Counted from the stretch's first letter, positions 26,801-34,806 are shown. The stretch: 64,000 nt of DNA from Pirellulales bacterium (GCA_033762255.1 JANRLT010000008.1:62001-126000); one strand, 5' to 3'. A program made the numbers and translations. The notes: a model not told the origin generated them from the letters alone.

Positions 26801-27144
26801 GCCAGCTTTTCGGCCACGATTTGGCGGTCGATATAAATGTCGGTCCCCCAGGCGAACTCGACGTTGATGACCGACAAGCCGACGCCTGATGCGCTCCGGA
26901 CCGCCTGCACTCCGGTGGCTCCGTTCAAGGAGGACTCCAGCGGAAAAGTAATCAGCGTTTCCACTTCTTCCGGTGCCAAGCCGAGCGCTTCGGTCATGAT
27001 CGTCACGCGGGGACGATTCAAATCCGGAAATACGTCGATCGGCAAATGATAAAGTTCATAGCTGCCGTAAACGGTCAATACGAGGGCCAGCGCGATCGTA
27101 ATGACGCGGTAGCGAAGCGATAATTTAATGATGGCGTTGAGCAT
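23881..27144 (-). CDS. heavy-metal RND efflux permease (second copy)
   Basis: 1087 residues with the same landmarks as the permease at 8975: VFPDLNRPRVTIMTEA, SGVGLSVINVEFAWGTDIY, TM4 motif ELVDDAIVDVEN (401-412), GRAELDEHAEGVN, GIASRNGILLIAHYLHL, EILYPVATVILGG. The C-terminal tail is hydrophilic and His-poor. It is not a recent duplicate: helix 4 and many loops differ. The adaptor lies 20 bases upstream in the same direction, so they form an operon. It should move metals from periplasm or membrane to the outside; the substrate is unknown, with divalent ions plausible because of the Zn/Cd ATPase nearby. Confidence 0.92.
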   Translation of the reverse strand: MLNAIIKLSLRYRVITIALALVLTVYGSYELYHLPIDVFPDLNRPRVTIMTEALGLAPEEVETLITFPLESSLNGATGVQAVRSASGVGLSVINVEFAWGTDIYIDRQIVAEKLALAADRLPAGVKPQMAPISSIMGQVLQVGMYSKTGKTDPIELRTLADWVVRQRLLTIPGVAQVITMGGGRKQYQVLVNEDELLKYDVTLEEVEQAVKKSNSNATGGYLDSGGKELLVRAMGRIKNIQDLNKIVIKSDSVNPISLGQVARVREAAQVKRGDAAVDGDPAVMIVIAKQPGSDTRKITTDVIKALNELKASLPPDVIINSEVYQQKEFIDLSIHNVIEALRDGGILVVIILFLFLMNFRTTFITLTAIPLSIVVTGLVFKWSGMTINTMTLGGLAVAIGELVDDAIVDVENIFRRLKENKHAANPKSALLVVYEASSEVRNSIVFSTILVVLVFVPLFALGGMEGRLFTPLGIAYIVSIIASLVVSLTVTPVLSYWLLPNAKFMGHDKDGFLLRFLKWVFGFAIRFSLRYPVPILATVSVAVLVSVIVVSQLGRDFLPPFNEGSVQVNVLLSPGTSLATSNQIAAMVDERIGKIKGVTAFGRRTGRAELDEHAEGVNVSEIIISFDPNSGRSREEVLEELREELTQIPGVVISAEQPLAHLISHMLSGVKAQVGIKLYGDDLNILRQKADEMKAAMADIPGVKDLQVEQQTEIPQLQIQLDRDSLLRLGLTADYVNEFIESALNGKVVSEIVLGERKFDLVVRLDDEYRQDPERLRRLSINLPSGGRIPLAEVASIRLGSGPNTINRENVRRRIVIQCNTAGRDLNSVVTDIQTRLAKIQESLPTGYFIEYGGQFESQKNATRMIGLLSLISLAAMFLALYTLFHSTNLALQVLSALPMAAIGAVAALVVTRQTLTVASMVGFISLSGIASRNGILLIAHYLHLVRHEGEQFTKEMIERAGLERLAPMLMTALTAGIALIPLVLAAGEPGKEILYPVATVILGGLISSTLLDFFVHPALFWCFGRGQAEKMMNEAQNGDELAHIWDEQTSVKESPKPPFSQASQPASNGSLEPGNTSAPPTHASIS

Positions 27145-27163
27145 GATTTGGGCGTCCGTGCGC

Positions 27164-28597
27164 TTAGTGGTTGTGGCCGGCGTGGGGATCGATGCCGCCG
27201 CCCGCCTTGTTTTTCAGGGCCAATTGCATTTGATAGGCTCCCTTGGCGGCGACCAAGTCGCCGGGAAAGAGCGTCCCGTCATTTTCAATCACCACATTGG
27301 CGATATCGCGGTATTCCACATGCACCGCGATGCGGTCGAAGTGGTCGCCATTTTGTTGGAAGACGTAGTTTTCCGCCCCCTCTTCGACCACGGCCTCGAC
27401 GGGTAGGACGATCCGGTCGGTCCATTTTTCCACCGGGATGAGCAACTCCAGTCGTTGCCCCGGACGGTACTTCCATTGAATGAATTGTTGCCCCGACTTC
27501 GTTTTGCGGGTCGATTCAATCGCATTCGGCAGACTCAAATAGAATTGAAACGAACGCGTTTCCGGATCGACATGATTCGCCATATACAGCAACTTCAGGT
27601 TGGGAATCAGGCTGTTTTCCTTTCCACTAGATTTGAGGCTGGCAGTGATGTTCGAGCCTACGCCGATGGCCCGTCGCATCGCCTCGGCGTCCGTTTCAAA
27701 AGCTTTGCCTTCGACATAGAGTTCGCAGTGATCGGCGAGCACACATAGCTCTTGTCCCGCCGTCAGATGTTGCCCCTGCTTTACCGACAATTTTTGAATG
27801 TGAAACAAATGGTCCTCGGGACAATCTTCACTCGTATGCTGATGAGCAGGGGCGTAAATCGTGATGCTTTGCAGGAGTTGGCGCGTTTTGAGGACGTCCT
27901 CAATTTGCGCTTCATTGATTCCGTGCAGGAGGAGCGCCTGCCGTTCGGCCTTCATCGACGCTTCGAGCTTCTGTTTGTCGTATTGTTGTTCCAATAACCG
28001 TTTCCCCGCCAACGCGCCGTCGCCCGCCGATTCCAAACGCTTGATTTCCCGATTGATGACGTCGAGATTCTCCGCGCTGCGCAGGAATTCCCGTTGGGCG
28101 ACCACGACTTCCTCATGCGTTAAGCGAACATCAAACAACGGACTCCCCGGTTCGACGGCGGACCCTTCGATGATGTGGACTTTGGTAACCACCCCGGTCA
28201 GCGGGGCGGGGATTTGCACTTGCGAATGCCCGGGCCGTTCGACAATGAGCGCGGGCAACGTCAGCTTGCGCTCGAAATCTTCGAGCTTGATAGTGTGTGG
28301 TCGAAATCCGATGTTTTTTAAGCCATTTGCGCTGATTTCCAGGGAGTTGCCAGCATCATGCCCGCTATGATCGTGTCCACTATGATCATGTCCCGCATGG
28401 TCATCCGCAGGCTTACTGTCCGGGTTTTCCCCTGTGGGTGGTGAATCTGTAAGATTAGTTGGTCGTATCCATTCCGCTAACTTTGCGCGTACTGGGGGCG
28501 ACCAAGTGTTCCAAGTGAAAGCACCAGTCAGCAGCAACCCCATCCCCAGTAACCACAACCAGATGTGGAAATTTGTGAAAATATTGCGAATAGGCAT
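27164..28597 (-). CDS. RND periplasmic adaptor (CusB/CzcB-like)
   Basis: 477 residues, normal family length, start set by CGGAG nine bases upstream. An N-terminal membrane anchor (WLWLLGMGLLLTGAFTW) is followed by HAGHDHSGHDHSGHDAG, a His-rich metal-binding stretch, then barrel-sandwich QIPAPLTGVVTKVHIIEGSA, an alpha hairpin (REFLRSAENLDVINREIKRL), HIQKLSVKQGQHLTAGQELC and a barrel/MPD end (VAAKGAYQMQLALKNKAGG), finishing in DPHAGHNH. It joins the permease just downstream to an outer-membrane channel. It is also the nearest relative in the window of the broken adaptor at 1-860. Confidence 0.92.
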   Translation of the reverse strand: MPIRNIFTNFHIWLWLLGMGLLLTGAFTWNTWSPPVRAKLAEWIRPTNLTDSPPTGENPDSKPADDHAGHDHSGHDHSGHDAGNSLEISANGLKNIGFRPHTIKLEDFERKLTLPALIVERPGHSQVQIPAPLTGVVTKVHIIEGSAVEPGSPLFDVRLTHEEVVVAQREFLRSAENLDVINREIKRLESAGDGALAGKRLLEQQYDKQKLEASMKAERQALLLHGINEAQIEDVLKTRQLLQSITIYAPAHQHTSEDCPEDHLFHIQKLSVKQGQHLTAGQELCVLADHCELYVEGKAFETDAEAMRRAIGVGSNITASLKSSGKENSLIPNLKLLYMANHVDPETRSFQFYLSLPNAIESTRKTKSGQQFIQWKYRPGQRLELLIPVEKWTDRIVLPVEAVVEEGAENYVFQQNGDHFDRIAVHVEYRDIANVVIENDGTLFPGDLVAAKGAYQMQLALKNKAGGGIDPHAGHNH

Positions 28598-28730
28598 AAA
28601 AAGCTCCGGAAAAATCCTATCTAAAGTGAATTCCGACGATTACTGTGGAAAAAAATGAGAGCGCATAATCACAAAAAATTATGCCGATCATGCTTTCTAG
28701 CGGAAAGCAAATGCTGTCAAGGACAGGAAT

Positions 28731-29261
28731 TTAGAGACGCAAGACTTGCAGACAATTGTGCCTGCCATTACGCTGCAAGTCAGTTGGATGAGCGAAAAGA
28801 GTTCGCTCAAAAGAAAATTTGCCAACGAATGGAATTTTTTCTAGACAAAATGTAACTAGAGGAAAATCCTCAAAATCGCAATCATTTGGGGATGGTTCGC
28901 TGAGCGCACAGACCTTTTCCAGGCAGTCACATGAATTCCATTTCGAGGAATTTGCAAAATCCGCACATGCAATCGATTCTGGTTGGCATGCCGACGCTGA
29001 ACTCAACAAATGACTTATAGCTGTTCGCTTAACAAAGGTTTTAGCCGTTTTTGATTGGTAGTTTTGCTTTTTATGACAAGAGCAACTAGCGTGTTGTGAT
29101 TGTATTGCCCGCACATAACAAAAAGAATCTTCAATCTTATTGCTATTGCAGGATATTTGCGAATGTTCTTCGGAATGGCAACTAAGCACTTGCCCACAGC
29201 CATAGCTGCCGTGCCAAAGCAAGGAAATCTGCAGCAGGATTGAAAGGATTGTACGAAACAT
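28731..29261 (-). CDS. exported cysteine-rich protein, unknown
   Basis: 176 residues: a signal peptide (MFRTILSILLQISLLWHGSYG) and about 14 Cys spread over the mature protein (GCGQVLSCH, SCSCHKK, SCDCLEKVC, NDCDFE). It resembles the Cys-rich protein at 16661-17134 in size, export signal, Cys number and place next to a pump operon, but the two do not align clearly. It lies upstream of the adaptor/permease operon on the same strand, so it may be the first gene of it. The ribosome site at 29261 is poor. Function unknown; thiolate metal binding is the best guess. Confidence 0.55.
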   Translation of the reverse strand: MFRTILSILLQISLLWHGSYGCGQVLSCHSEEHSQISCNSNKIEDSFCYVRAIQSQHASCSCHKKQNYQSKTAKTFVKRTAISHLLSSASACQPESIACADFANSSKWNSCDCLEKVCALSEPSPNDCDFEDFPLVTFCLEKIPFVGKFSFERTLFAHPTDLQRNGRHNCLQVLRL

Positions 29262-29621
29262 AAATTAACTCATCGATACAATTGATACCATTACTTTATG
29301 GAAATTCAAATATTTAGACAAGGGACAATGCTGCCCGTCAAATGAATGCATAGGCATTGCAAGAGATACCACTTCACTTAAACCACTTTTACGCAAATGC
29401 AATAGAAATGGATATGTCATTGTTAATTTATATCATGTTTAAAGCGTAAAGTCAAGTTACGCATTAATAGAGTCATCGTCTCTGCCAAGTATCGGTCGCC
29501 AAAGGTAAACTAACGGTATAACAATCGTTCACAGCTACAAACCTTTCCGTGGAGCAAAGAACGGGATCGATTTCAAATTGCTATTGCGCAAAATTCTTTG
29601 CACTTCTATTTGCAACTACCC
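29262..29621. other. AT-rich junction between the metal region and the mobile-element core
   Basis: About 360 bases, clearly more AT-rich than the flanks, with no credible gene. It holds the second copy of the 16-base element (29455-29470). The change in base composition here and the different gene style on the right suggest a module boundary. Confidence 0.45.
29455..29470 (-). repeat. 16-base element shared with 18415-18430
   Basis: On the minus strand CTATTAATGCGTAACT, 194 bases upstream of the Cys-rich gene start at 29261. It is 14 of 16 identical to the element at 18415-18430. Confidence 0.35.
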
Positions 29622-30293
29622 TCACCCCCGCCTCAGTATCCTCCACACGGTGGATGCGTGCCATAGGCGGCCTTTGCCGCGGCAGCGGATTTTTGAATCA
29701 TTCAGCCGCGTGGCGATGGCGGAGGCCCCCAGCCCTTGGGCGTGCAAGTTGCGGATGAGCCGCAGGGTCGATTGCTCGTCCGGCACGGGCAGCAGTTTTT
29801 TGCCAACTTTACGGTAACCATACGGCGGCACGCTGCCCATGGCCCGACCGGCGCTTTGATGGCGCAGCATCATGGCCGAAGTGCGCGAGCGGCTAAGCTC
29901 CCGCTGCATTTCGGCCAGCGCCGCAAAGACCGTGCTGACAAACCGGGCCGTGGGATTGTCCGTCATGCTCCAGTCCCCTTCGCTAATTGACACGAGCTTA
30001 GCCCCTTTGCGTTCAATCTCACGGGCCAGCACAATCGACCATTCCGCGTCCCGGGCCAGGCGGCTCCAGTCCCGCACGACCAGGCGATCCCCACGTTTAA
30101 GCTCGGCCAGCGCTGTAAATAGTCCAGCCCGCTCACGGTCGGCCCCTGATATGTCGCGGTCGGCATAGTGGGCCTTGACGGACCAGCCCTGCCGAGCCGC
30201 CCAAGCGTCGATCTCAGCCCACTGCCGCTCGACACTGTGGCAATCTTGTGCGTTGGGCCTGGGGGAGAAGCGGGCGTAGGCGATGATGGGCAT
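29622..30293 (-). CDS. serine recombinase (resolvase/invertase family)
   Basis: About 223 residues from the ATG at 30293, which has AAGGAG nine bases upstream. The catalytic domain opens MPIIAYARFSP with Ser10 as nucleophile and Arg8, and continues DRDISGADRERAGL, VVRDWSRLARDAEW (active-site Arg region) and RFVSTVFAALAEMQREL. After the long helix comes GSVPPYGYRK and a small HTH end (GASAIATRLNDSKI). It is shorter than large serine integrases, so a resolvase or invertase role on the element is more likely than integration. It is the last gene of the minus-strand element operon. Confidence 0.88.
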   Translation of the reverse strand: MPIIAYARFSPRPNAQDCHSVERQWAEIDAWAARQGWSVKAHYADRDISGADRERAGLFTALAELKRGDRLVVRDWSRLARDAEWSIVLAREIERKGAKLVSISEGDWSMTDNPTARFVSTVFAALAEMQRELSRSRTSAMMLRHQSAGRAMGSVPPYGYRKVGKKLLPVPDEQSTLRLIRNLHAQGLGASAIATRLNDSKIRCRGKGRLWHASTVWRILRRG

Positions 30294-30304
30294 AGGGGGG
30301 CTCC

Positions 30305-30547
30305 TTACTTGGTAAACGACATATCGTGCAAGCACTGAAAATAGCCGGCCGCGAACCCTTTAAGGTGTTCTACTTCTTCGGGGGGGACGCCCACGGCTTC
30401 CACTTCGTAAGTTTCCTCGTCGCCTTCAATAAGATAGTCACCCTGTTTGGTGAGGGTGAATTCCCAAGCGGGGCACTCCTCTTGCAGTGCCTTGTGGAGA
30501 CGGTCGGCCAAATCATCATATACGGTAGTGACTAAAACGAGCGGCAT
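30305..30547 (-). CDS. small acidic protein, unknown
   Basis: 80 residues with GGAGG a few bases before the ATG at 30547. It is acidic, with alternating beta/alpha pattern (MPLVLVTTVYDDLADRLHKA; YLIEGDEETYEVEAVGVPPE; LKGFAAGYFQCLHDM). I do not recognise the family. It is 11 bases upstream of the recombinase gene, so co-translated with it, and could be a partner or an unrelated cargo protein. Confidence 0.6.
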   Translation of the reverse strand: MPLVLVTTVYDDLADRLHKALQEECPAWEFTLTKQGDYLIEGDEETYEVEAVGVPPEEVEHLKGFAAGYFQCLHDMSFTK

Positions 30548-30647
30548 GTTACCTCCAATTGCCTTTGCATGAAATTTACGGCACTACGCGGGCCGTTAGC
30601 GATCCCGATATGTTGCCCGCGTCGGGATCAGCGCGGGAGGGAGAAAC

Positions 30648-31049
30648 TTAGTGTTCGCTCGGCAAGTACAGGCAGACCTTTGCGCGGTCATGCACCAAGT
30701 ACAACCTGAAATTCTCTAGCTCGGGGAAGTCGGTGAACGGGACATCTTGGGAAGCCATCTCTAGCCCGTCGCCGTCGTCACAGTAGACGCGGCAACCCCC
30801 GTTGCCGTCGTGCTGCACACGCCAGACCTGGAACTCCATGCGATAGCGGGGATCGTCCAGCGACCGCCTGATAATCTCCGCTTGGTGGGAGAATATCAGG
30901 TCCAGCAACCAATGCGCACCGGCTTTTTCGGCCAGGTACCGCACCCCATCAGTGTAAACAAAGCGGCTGTTCATCCAGTGCCGGTAATAATTCTCGGTTC
31001 CCGTGAACTGCCGCAACTCGGACTGCAATTCATCAATCATGGTAGCCAT
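30648..31049 (-). CDS. DUF6876-like protein
   Basis: About 133 residues from the ATG at 31049, which has GGGAG eight bases upstream. The pattern ELRQFTGTENYYRHWMNSRF, then YTDGVRYLAEKAGAHWLLDL and a beta-rich end (FQVWRVQHDGNGGCRVYCDD) match my memory of the DUF6876 family found in plasmids and integrative elements. Its function is unknown. It lies in the same operon as the AAA genes. Confidence 0.68.
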   Translation of the reverse strand: MATMIDELQSELRQFTGTENYYRHWMNSRFVYTDGVRYLAEKAGAHWLLDLIFSHQAEIIRRSLDDPRYRMEFQVWRVQHDGNGGCRVYCDDGDGLEMASQDVPFTDFPELENFRLYLVHDRAKVCLYLPSEH

Positions 31050-31124
31050 CGTGGTACTCCCTAAAAAAGAAAACGGGCTTGTTCGCCAACTGCCAAAAAC
31101 CACAAACAGCACTACGAAAATCGC

Positions 31125-31988
31125 TCAAAAAGCCGTAATTGCCGCGTTTTCCGCGAATTTGGCGGCTTGTTCGAGCAGCCAAGTAGCCGCCGCTTCCTTC
31201 GCCCACAAATCTTGGCACAAGATCGCGCCCGGCTCAATCATGTTGGCAATCTCGTCGGTCATAAGCCGTGGAAAGCCTAAGTTGTCGGTCAACACTCGCC
31301 CCTCGGTGGACATGGCATAAAACCACATCGTCCGATACGCCCAGCCGCTCAAGGCGTTAGCCAACAGGGACTCGCTCACGGGTTGACCGTAATCCTTGAC
31401 CACGCAGGACAGCACCAAATCATCCCCGTTGGTGTACGAATTGAGATTGTACTTGGCGGCAACTAGCCGAACACTGTATCCCGCGCTTTCCAGCCAGTCC
31501 GCCAGGGCCACGCACGCCGCGCCGCGCCACAGAATATCCTGACTATTCACCCCGCAATGTGCGCCAGTGTTGCACAAGAGCGTAACATTGCTGCGCCCTA
31601 GAGTGGCCGTCCGGCGACACTCTTGCCAGTACGGTTGGCCAGAACGCAGCCGGTCAACACATAGGCTGTCGCCGCCATCCTCATTCCACCGTAAACGCCG
31701 CTTGACGTTCACGGGCATAGGGAGTTCTATCGAGTCCAGCGCATTCTTGACCGCGTTGTAATCCTTGAATGTCGGCTTATGGTGGCCGTGCAACTCTTGT
31801 TTGGCATGGTCAATGCCGGTAAACTTCCGACCGATCCAAGAGTGATTGTGTTGCCCAAACAGTGCGCCTAGAGTGTCCTTGTTTTCAACGTCCTGAGCCG
31901 CTGGCACACTGTTGGCTAGGTCGTCCAGCGAGTCGAATTCTCGCTGGACTAGGCCCCCGATCCCCCTTGTGTGATAAGTCTCTAGCAT
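31125..31988 (-). CDS. DUF7192-like protein, partner of the MoxR-like ATPase
   Basis: 287 residues. GGAG lies eight bases before the ATG at 31988, and the gene overlaps the ATPase stop by seven bases, so translation is coupled. N-terminal FDSLDDLANSV, a basic middle (NVKRRLRWNEDGGDSLCVDR), then SGQPYWQECRR and TLLCNTGAHCGVNSQDILWR with the alpha/beta pattern GAACVALADWLESAGYSVRLV. This resembles DUF7192 proteins, which I recall as VWA-like and often paired with MoxR AAA ATPases, though a metal-ion adhesion motif (DxSxS) is not seen. The role is unknown; an assembly or remodelling pair is one possibility. Confidence 0.62.
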   Translation of the reverse strand: MLETYHTRGIGGLVQREFDSLDDLANSVPAAQDVENKDTLGALFGQHNHSWIGRKFTGIDHAKQELHGHHKPTFKDYNAVKNALDSIELPMPVNVKRRLRWNEDGGDSLCVDRLRSGQPYWQECRRTATLGRSNVTLLCNTGAHCGVNSQDILWRGAACVALADWLESAGYSVRLVAAKYNLNSYTNGDDLVLSCVVKDYGQPVSESLLANALSGWAYRTMWFYAMSTEGRVLTDNLGFPRLMTDEIANMIEPGAILCQDLWAKEAAATWLLEQAAKFAENAAITAF

Positions 31989-32998
31989 GGCAATTTCTCC
32001 AAGATCGAGGCGGCGGCTTTGCGTTCATCAGCCGACCAGGCTACGAGCATGTCGGCGAATATCTCGCGGTACGCTTCCCCCACGTTGCGGCAAGCTTGGG
32101 CGGCCAGCATGTCGCGGGTGCCGACAATCTGCCGAAACTTCCGTTCCCGCACCAAGTCCCGCAGTTTCCAGCAGGTATCCCGCACTACGGAATCCGGCAC
32201 TAAATCCGCTTCCAGTTCGCGGTCATAGTCACATTCCAGGGTGGCACACGTGAAACGGTTAAGTGTGGCAGCGTCAAGCTGGTTGCGGCCAGCGTACATG
32301 CGGTCAGCTCCTAGGCCAAACGTGTTGGCCGCCGAAATCACCTTGAAGTTGGCGTGTTTGTTGGCCAGGGGCTTATCGGTACGATTAGGCAACGCCATAA
32401 ACTTCCCAGCCAATGCCGCATTGAGCACGGTGCACGTGTTGCCGTCGGCGGCATCGAACTCATCGAGCAGGAACATTCCCCCTTGCTCATACGCTTGCAC
32501 AAACTGTGCTGGCACATAGCCGAACGTGCCACCCGCTTCCACGGGCAACAGTCTACCCAACAGTTGCCCCTCACTCATGCCCGCACTGCAAGAGATGAAG
32601 CTAAACTCTAGCCCCAACTCTTGGGCAGCTTGAGCGGCCAGCGTGGTCTTACCGCTCCCAGCAGGCCCCACCAGCATCACATTTAGGCCCGCCGCTAGCT
32701 TACGCAGCACTTTAGGCAACAGCTTGTGACGCCGTTCCGTAGACTTCACGGGCGGCACTACCACTTCCACCTTCGCGGCCCGGGGCTTACGCTTCGGGGC
32801 CTCGCAAGGGTAAAAATGTTGCCAGGTCATATCGCCACTAGGCGAACGGCCGGAGGGCTTTACTTTCTCATTCAGGGGCATAGTCTGCCCGCACTTGCTA
32901 CAGTCGCGCTCATGCTGGTTATAAACCCAGCCTAGAGCCTCGGCGTGCAGGTCCAGCGATAGCTGGGTGTCCACACGCCCACGGTCTAACGTGAACAT
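31982..32998 (-). CDS. MoxR-like (AAA_5 type) ATPase with N-terminal zinc-ribbon-like part
   Basis: 338 residues. An N-terminal Cys pattern CSKCGQTMP (33-36, with a further Cys near 65) resembles a zinc ribbon. The AAA core has Walker A GPAGSGKTT (111-119), Walker B MFLLDEFDAADG (175-186), sensor 1 ISAANTFG, and the NRFTCATLECDYDRELE region seen in MoxR/dynein-related ATPases. It probably works as a ring that remodels its partner, most likely the protein encoded immediately downstream with which it overlaps by seven bases. Confidence 0.85.
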   Translation of the reverse strand: MFTLDRGRVDTQLSLDLHAEALGWVYNQHERDCSKCGQTMPLNEKVKPSGRSPSGDMTWQHFYPCEAPKRKPRAAKVEVVVPPVKSTERRHKLLPKVLRKLAAGLNVMLVGPAGSGKTTLAAQAAQELGLEFSFISCSAGMSEGQLLGRLLPVEAGGTFGYVPAQFVQAYEQGGMFLLDEFDAADGNTCTVLNAALAGKFMALPNRTDKPLANKHANFKVISAANTFGLGADRMYAGRNQLDAATLNRFTCATLECDYDRELEADLVPDSVVRDTCWKLRDLVRERKFRQIVGTRDMLAAQACRNVGEAYREIFADMLVAWSADERKAAASILEKLPC

Positions 32999-33098
32999 GG
33001 TAAATCTCCCTTAAAGCACCACCAAAAACCAAGATCAGCGCGGCAAAAACAACTACGAAATTGCCGCGGAAATGCGGATTTTTAGGGGGGGGGCAAGG

Positions 33099-33755
33099 CT
33101 AGTCCGCCATACACCCGCTATCTATCGCTTGCAACACTGCCCGCATGTTATGCTTGCACTGTCGCACCAGGTCCACATAAGCCCCTATAGGCTTACCGTC
33201 CAACCCGTGCTTCTGCGCTATCCGCCTGGCTTCCAACGCAAACGCTAATTCCAACTCTTTGCCGTTAGAGAGTAACTCTAACCGGATACAACGTGACAAC
33301 AGTGGCGCAGTGTCTAGGCAATCCTCAAACAGTGCCTCCTGCCCCTCATTCGTGGTAGTGAAAATCACCACGGCATAGTCTGGTAACCGTTCCAGTACAT
33401 CCAAAAACTGGCGGATTGTGTCTTTACGCAGCCCGTGCGCCTCATTCACAATCAGCGCATGCCCCTTACCGTCGATGCACCTACACCGTAGGCCACGTTC
33501 CCAATCGTCCAAACTCTTCGGCGTAAGCTGGGAAACGCTAGTTTCCGTAGTGGCAAACTCGCTTGCCACATCACTGGCAATAATCTTGGCCAGGGTAGTC
33601 TTACCCGTGCCGGATAATCCGCTAATCCAGTACGCTCTCCCACCCCACCCACCGCCACCGTGGCCCTGTAACGCTGTGAGTTTCTTTACAGTAGGCGGCT
33701 GTCCTACAACGCCTTCAAGCGTTTTGGGCCGCTCCCGCTCAAATAATGCAGGCAT
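33099..33755 (-). CDS. clamp-loader/RuvB-like AAA ATPase
   Basis: About 218 residues from the ATG at 33755, which has GGGAGA nearby; a longer frame lacks support. The start RPKTLEGVVGQPPTVKKL is the classic opening of clamp-loader and RuvB proteins. Walker A is GLSGTGKTTLAK, Walker B has the variant ALIVNEAHGLRK (Asn where Asp is usual), sensor 1 is VVIFTTTN and the Arg-finger region is LLSRCIRLEL. It lacks the C-terminal collar domain of full clamp loaders, so it is a small stand-alone ATPase that may load element replication or recombination proteins. Confidence 0.82.
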   Translation of the reverse strand: MPALFERERPKTLEGVVGQPPTVKKLTALQGHGGGGWGGRAYWISGLSGTGKTTLAKIIASDVASEFATTETSVSQLTPKSLDDWERGLRCRCIDGKGHALIVNEAHGLRKDTIRQFLDVLERLPDYAVVIFTTTNEGQEALFEDCLDTAPLLSRCIRLELLSNGKELELAFALEARRIAQKHGLDGKPIGAYVDLVRQCKHNMRAVLQAIDSGCMAD

Positions 33756-33850
33756 GACACATTCTCCCTTGCTACTTGACCGCACACCCTCACAGTAAGG
33801 GTGTAGGGATAAGTGCTCCCCCACCAAGGGGGAGCTAGGGAATTCACACA

Positions 33851-34267
33851 CTAGGCCGCCGCCTTAACCTTGTTCTTTGCCTTAGCCGCTTTCTCCGCAG
33901 CGTGTTTAGCCTTGCTCGCGGCACTACGCTGGTCGATGAGCGAAATATTCGCCTTAACAAACTCGTCGTAACGGTCGAGCTTGGCACGGATAGCAGCAAC
34001 AGTCTCAACTCGCAGGATTGTGCCAAACTGGGCGTTACCGCCAGCAAGCCGCCCAAAGTTAATCGCCCCGCTCTCTGTCACCGTGAACTCTGCCCCGGTG
34101 GATTGCTTAGGCAGCACGTCGACCGCATCGGCGGGCTTAATCGCCCCGCTCTGAACGCCCAACAGGACGTACCGCAGTGTTGCACTGTCATGCCCGATCA
34201 GAGAGCAAGTCTCGTCCACGGACAATCCACCCTTGGCCAGTTCGCCTAGCACTTCTAAATTGGTCAT
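33851..34267 (-). CDS. unknown protein with helical Ala/Lys-rich C-terminus
   Basis: 138 residues with AAGGGAGAG before the ATG at 34267. The N-terminal half (MTNLEVLGELAKGGLSVDET, HDSATLRYVLLGVQSGAIKP) looks like a short helical domain, and the segment TESGAINFGRLAGGNAQFG is glycine-rich. The end (ASKAKHAAEKAAKAKNKVKA) is highly basic and helical, suggesting nucleic-acid or membrane contact. No family is recognised. It is in the operon with the AAA ATPases. Confidence 0.6.
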   Translation of the reverse strand: MTNLEVLGELAKGGLSVDETCSLIGHDSATLRYVLLGVQSGAIKPADAVDVLPKQSTGAEFTVTESGAINFGRLAGGNAQFGTILRVETVAAIRAKLDRYDEFVKANISLIDQRSAASKAKHAAEKAAKAKNKVKAAA

Positions 34268-34386
34268 AACTACACACTCTCCCTTGAAAAGTAACGGTAA
34301 CGCTTGCCAACAGTAGGCTCGCTGGTGTAATGCCCTACGCTAGGCAGGGCATTTAGCCGGGAAGTCTACGGCACCAACACACTGGC

Positions 34387-34530
34387 CTAATCTTCAAGAG
34401 CTGGCTGGTCATTTAGCCATTTGTAAAAGTCGTCGTAATCAGGGTTTGGTTCCAACTCTGAAATGTCAATCAGAGCCAGTTGTGCCTCAAACTCTTGAAT
34501 CAGATACTCTTCCAACTGTGCTACGCTCAT
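34387..34530 (-). CDS. 47-residue acidic protein, first gene of the minus-strand element operon
   Basis: A short frame preceded by AAGGGAGA, the same ribosome-site style as its downstream neighbours. It encodes MSVAQLEEYLIQEF, then an acidic helix-rich remainder ending LNDQPALED. It is strongly acidic, with 13 Asp or Glu in 47 residues. No family is recognised. The shared ribosome site and position at the head of the operon support it as a real gene. Confidence 0.55.
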   Translation of the reverse strand: MSVAQLEEYLIQEFEAQLALIDISELEPNPDYDDFYKWLNDQPALED

Positions 34531-34806
34531 AACCGTTTCTCCCTTAGTGTTGTGCTAGCGTTATCACTCCACTACAGACGGTGTAGGCAGGAGGAATAAC
34601 AACCTTTTTTCCTGTCGTGGCGTTGTGCCTTCGACAATCAACACAACGGAGAATTGGAAAAATGGCGTTGGCGTCCGACCGACTCGGACGGACGCCGCGA
34701 AAGATATTGACGGCAAACGACTTGCGATTAAAAGGAATAACAGGCGCGCGCGTACGTTTTGACCCAGACCCCCGCCCTCGCGTCACGCGCGGAATCCTTT
34801 ACTAGT

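Noticed and set aside
31125-31988. Calling the MoxR partner a VWA protein
   Set aside because: No DxSxS metal-ion adhesion motif is visible, so I only note a DUF7192-like resemblance.
34544-34786. 80-residue frame with a CVDCRRHN segment on the minus strand
   Set aside because: The Cys pair is suggestive, but there is no ribosome site or supporting neighbour, and the region lies in a divergent control region.
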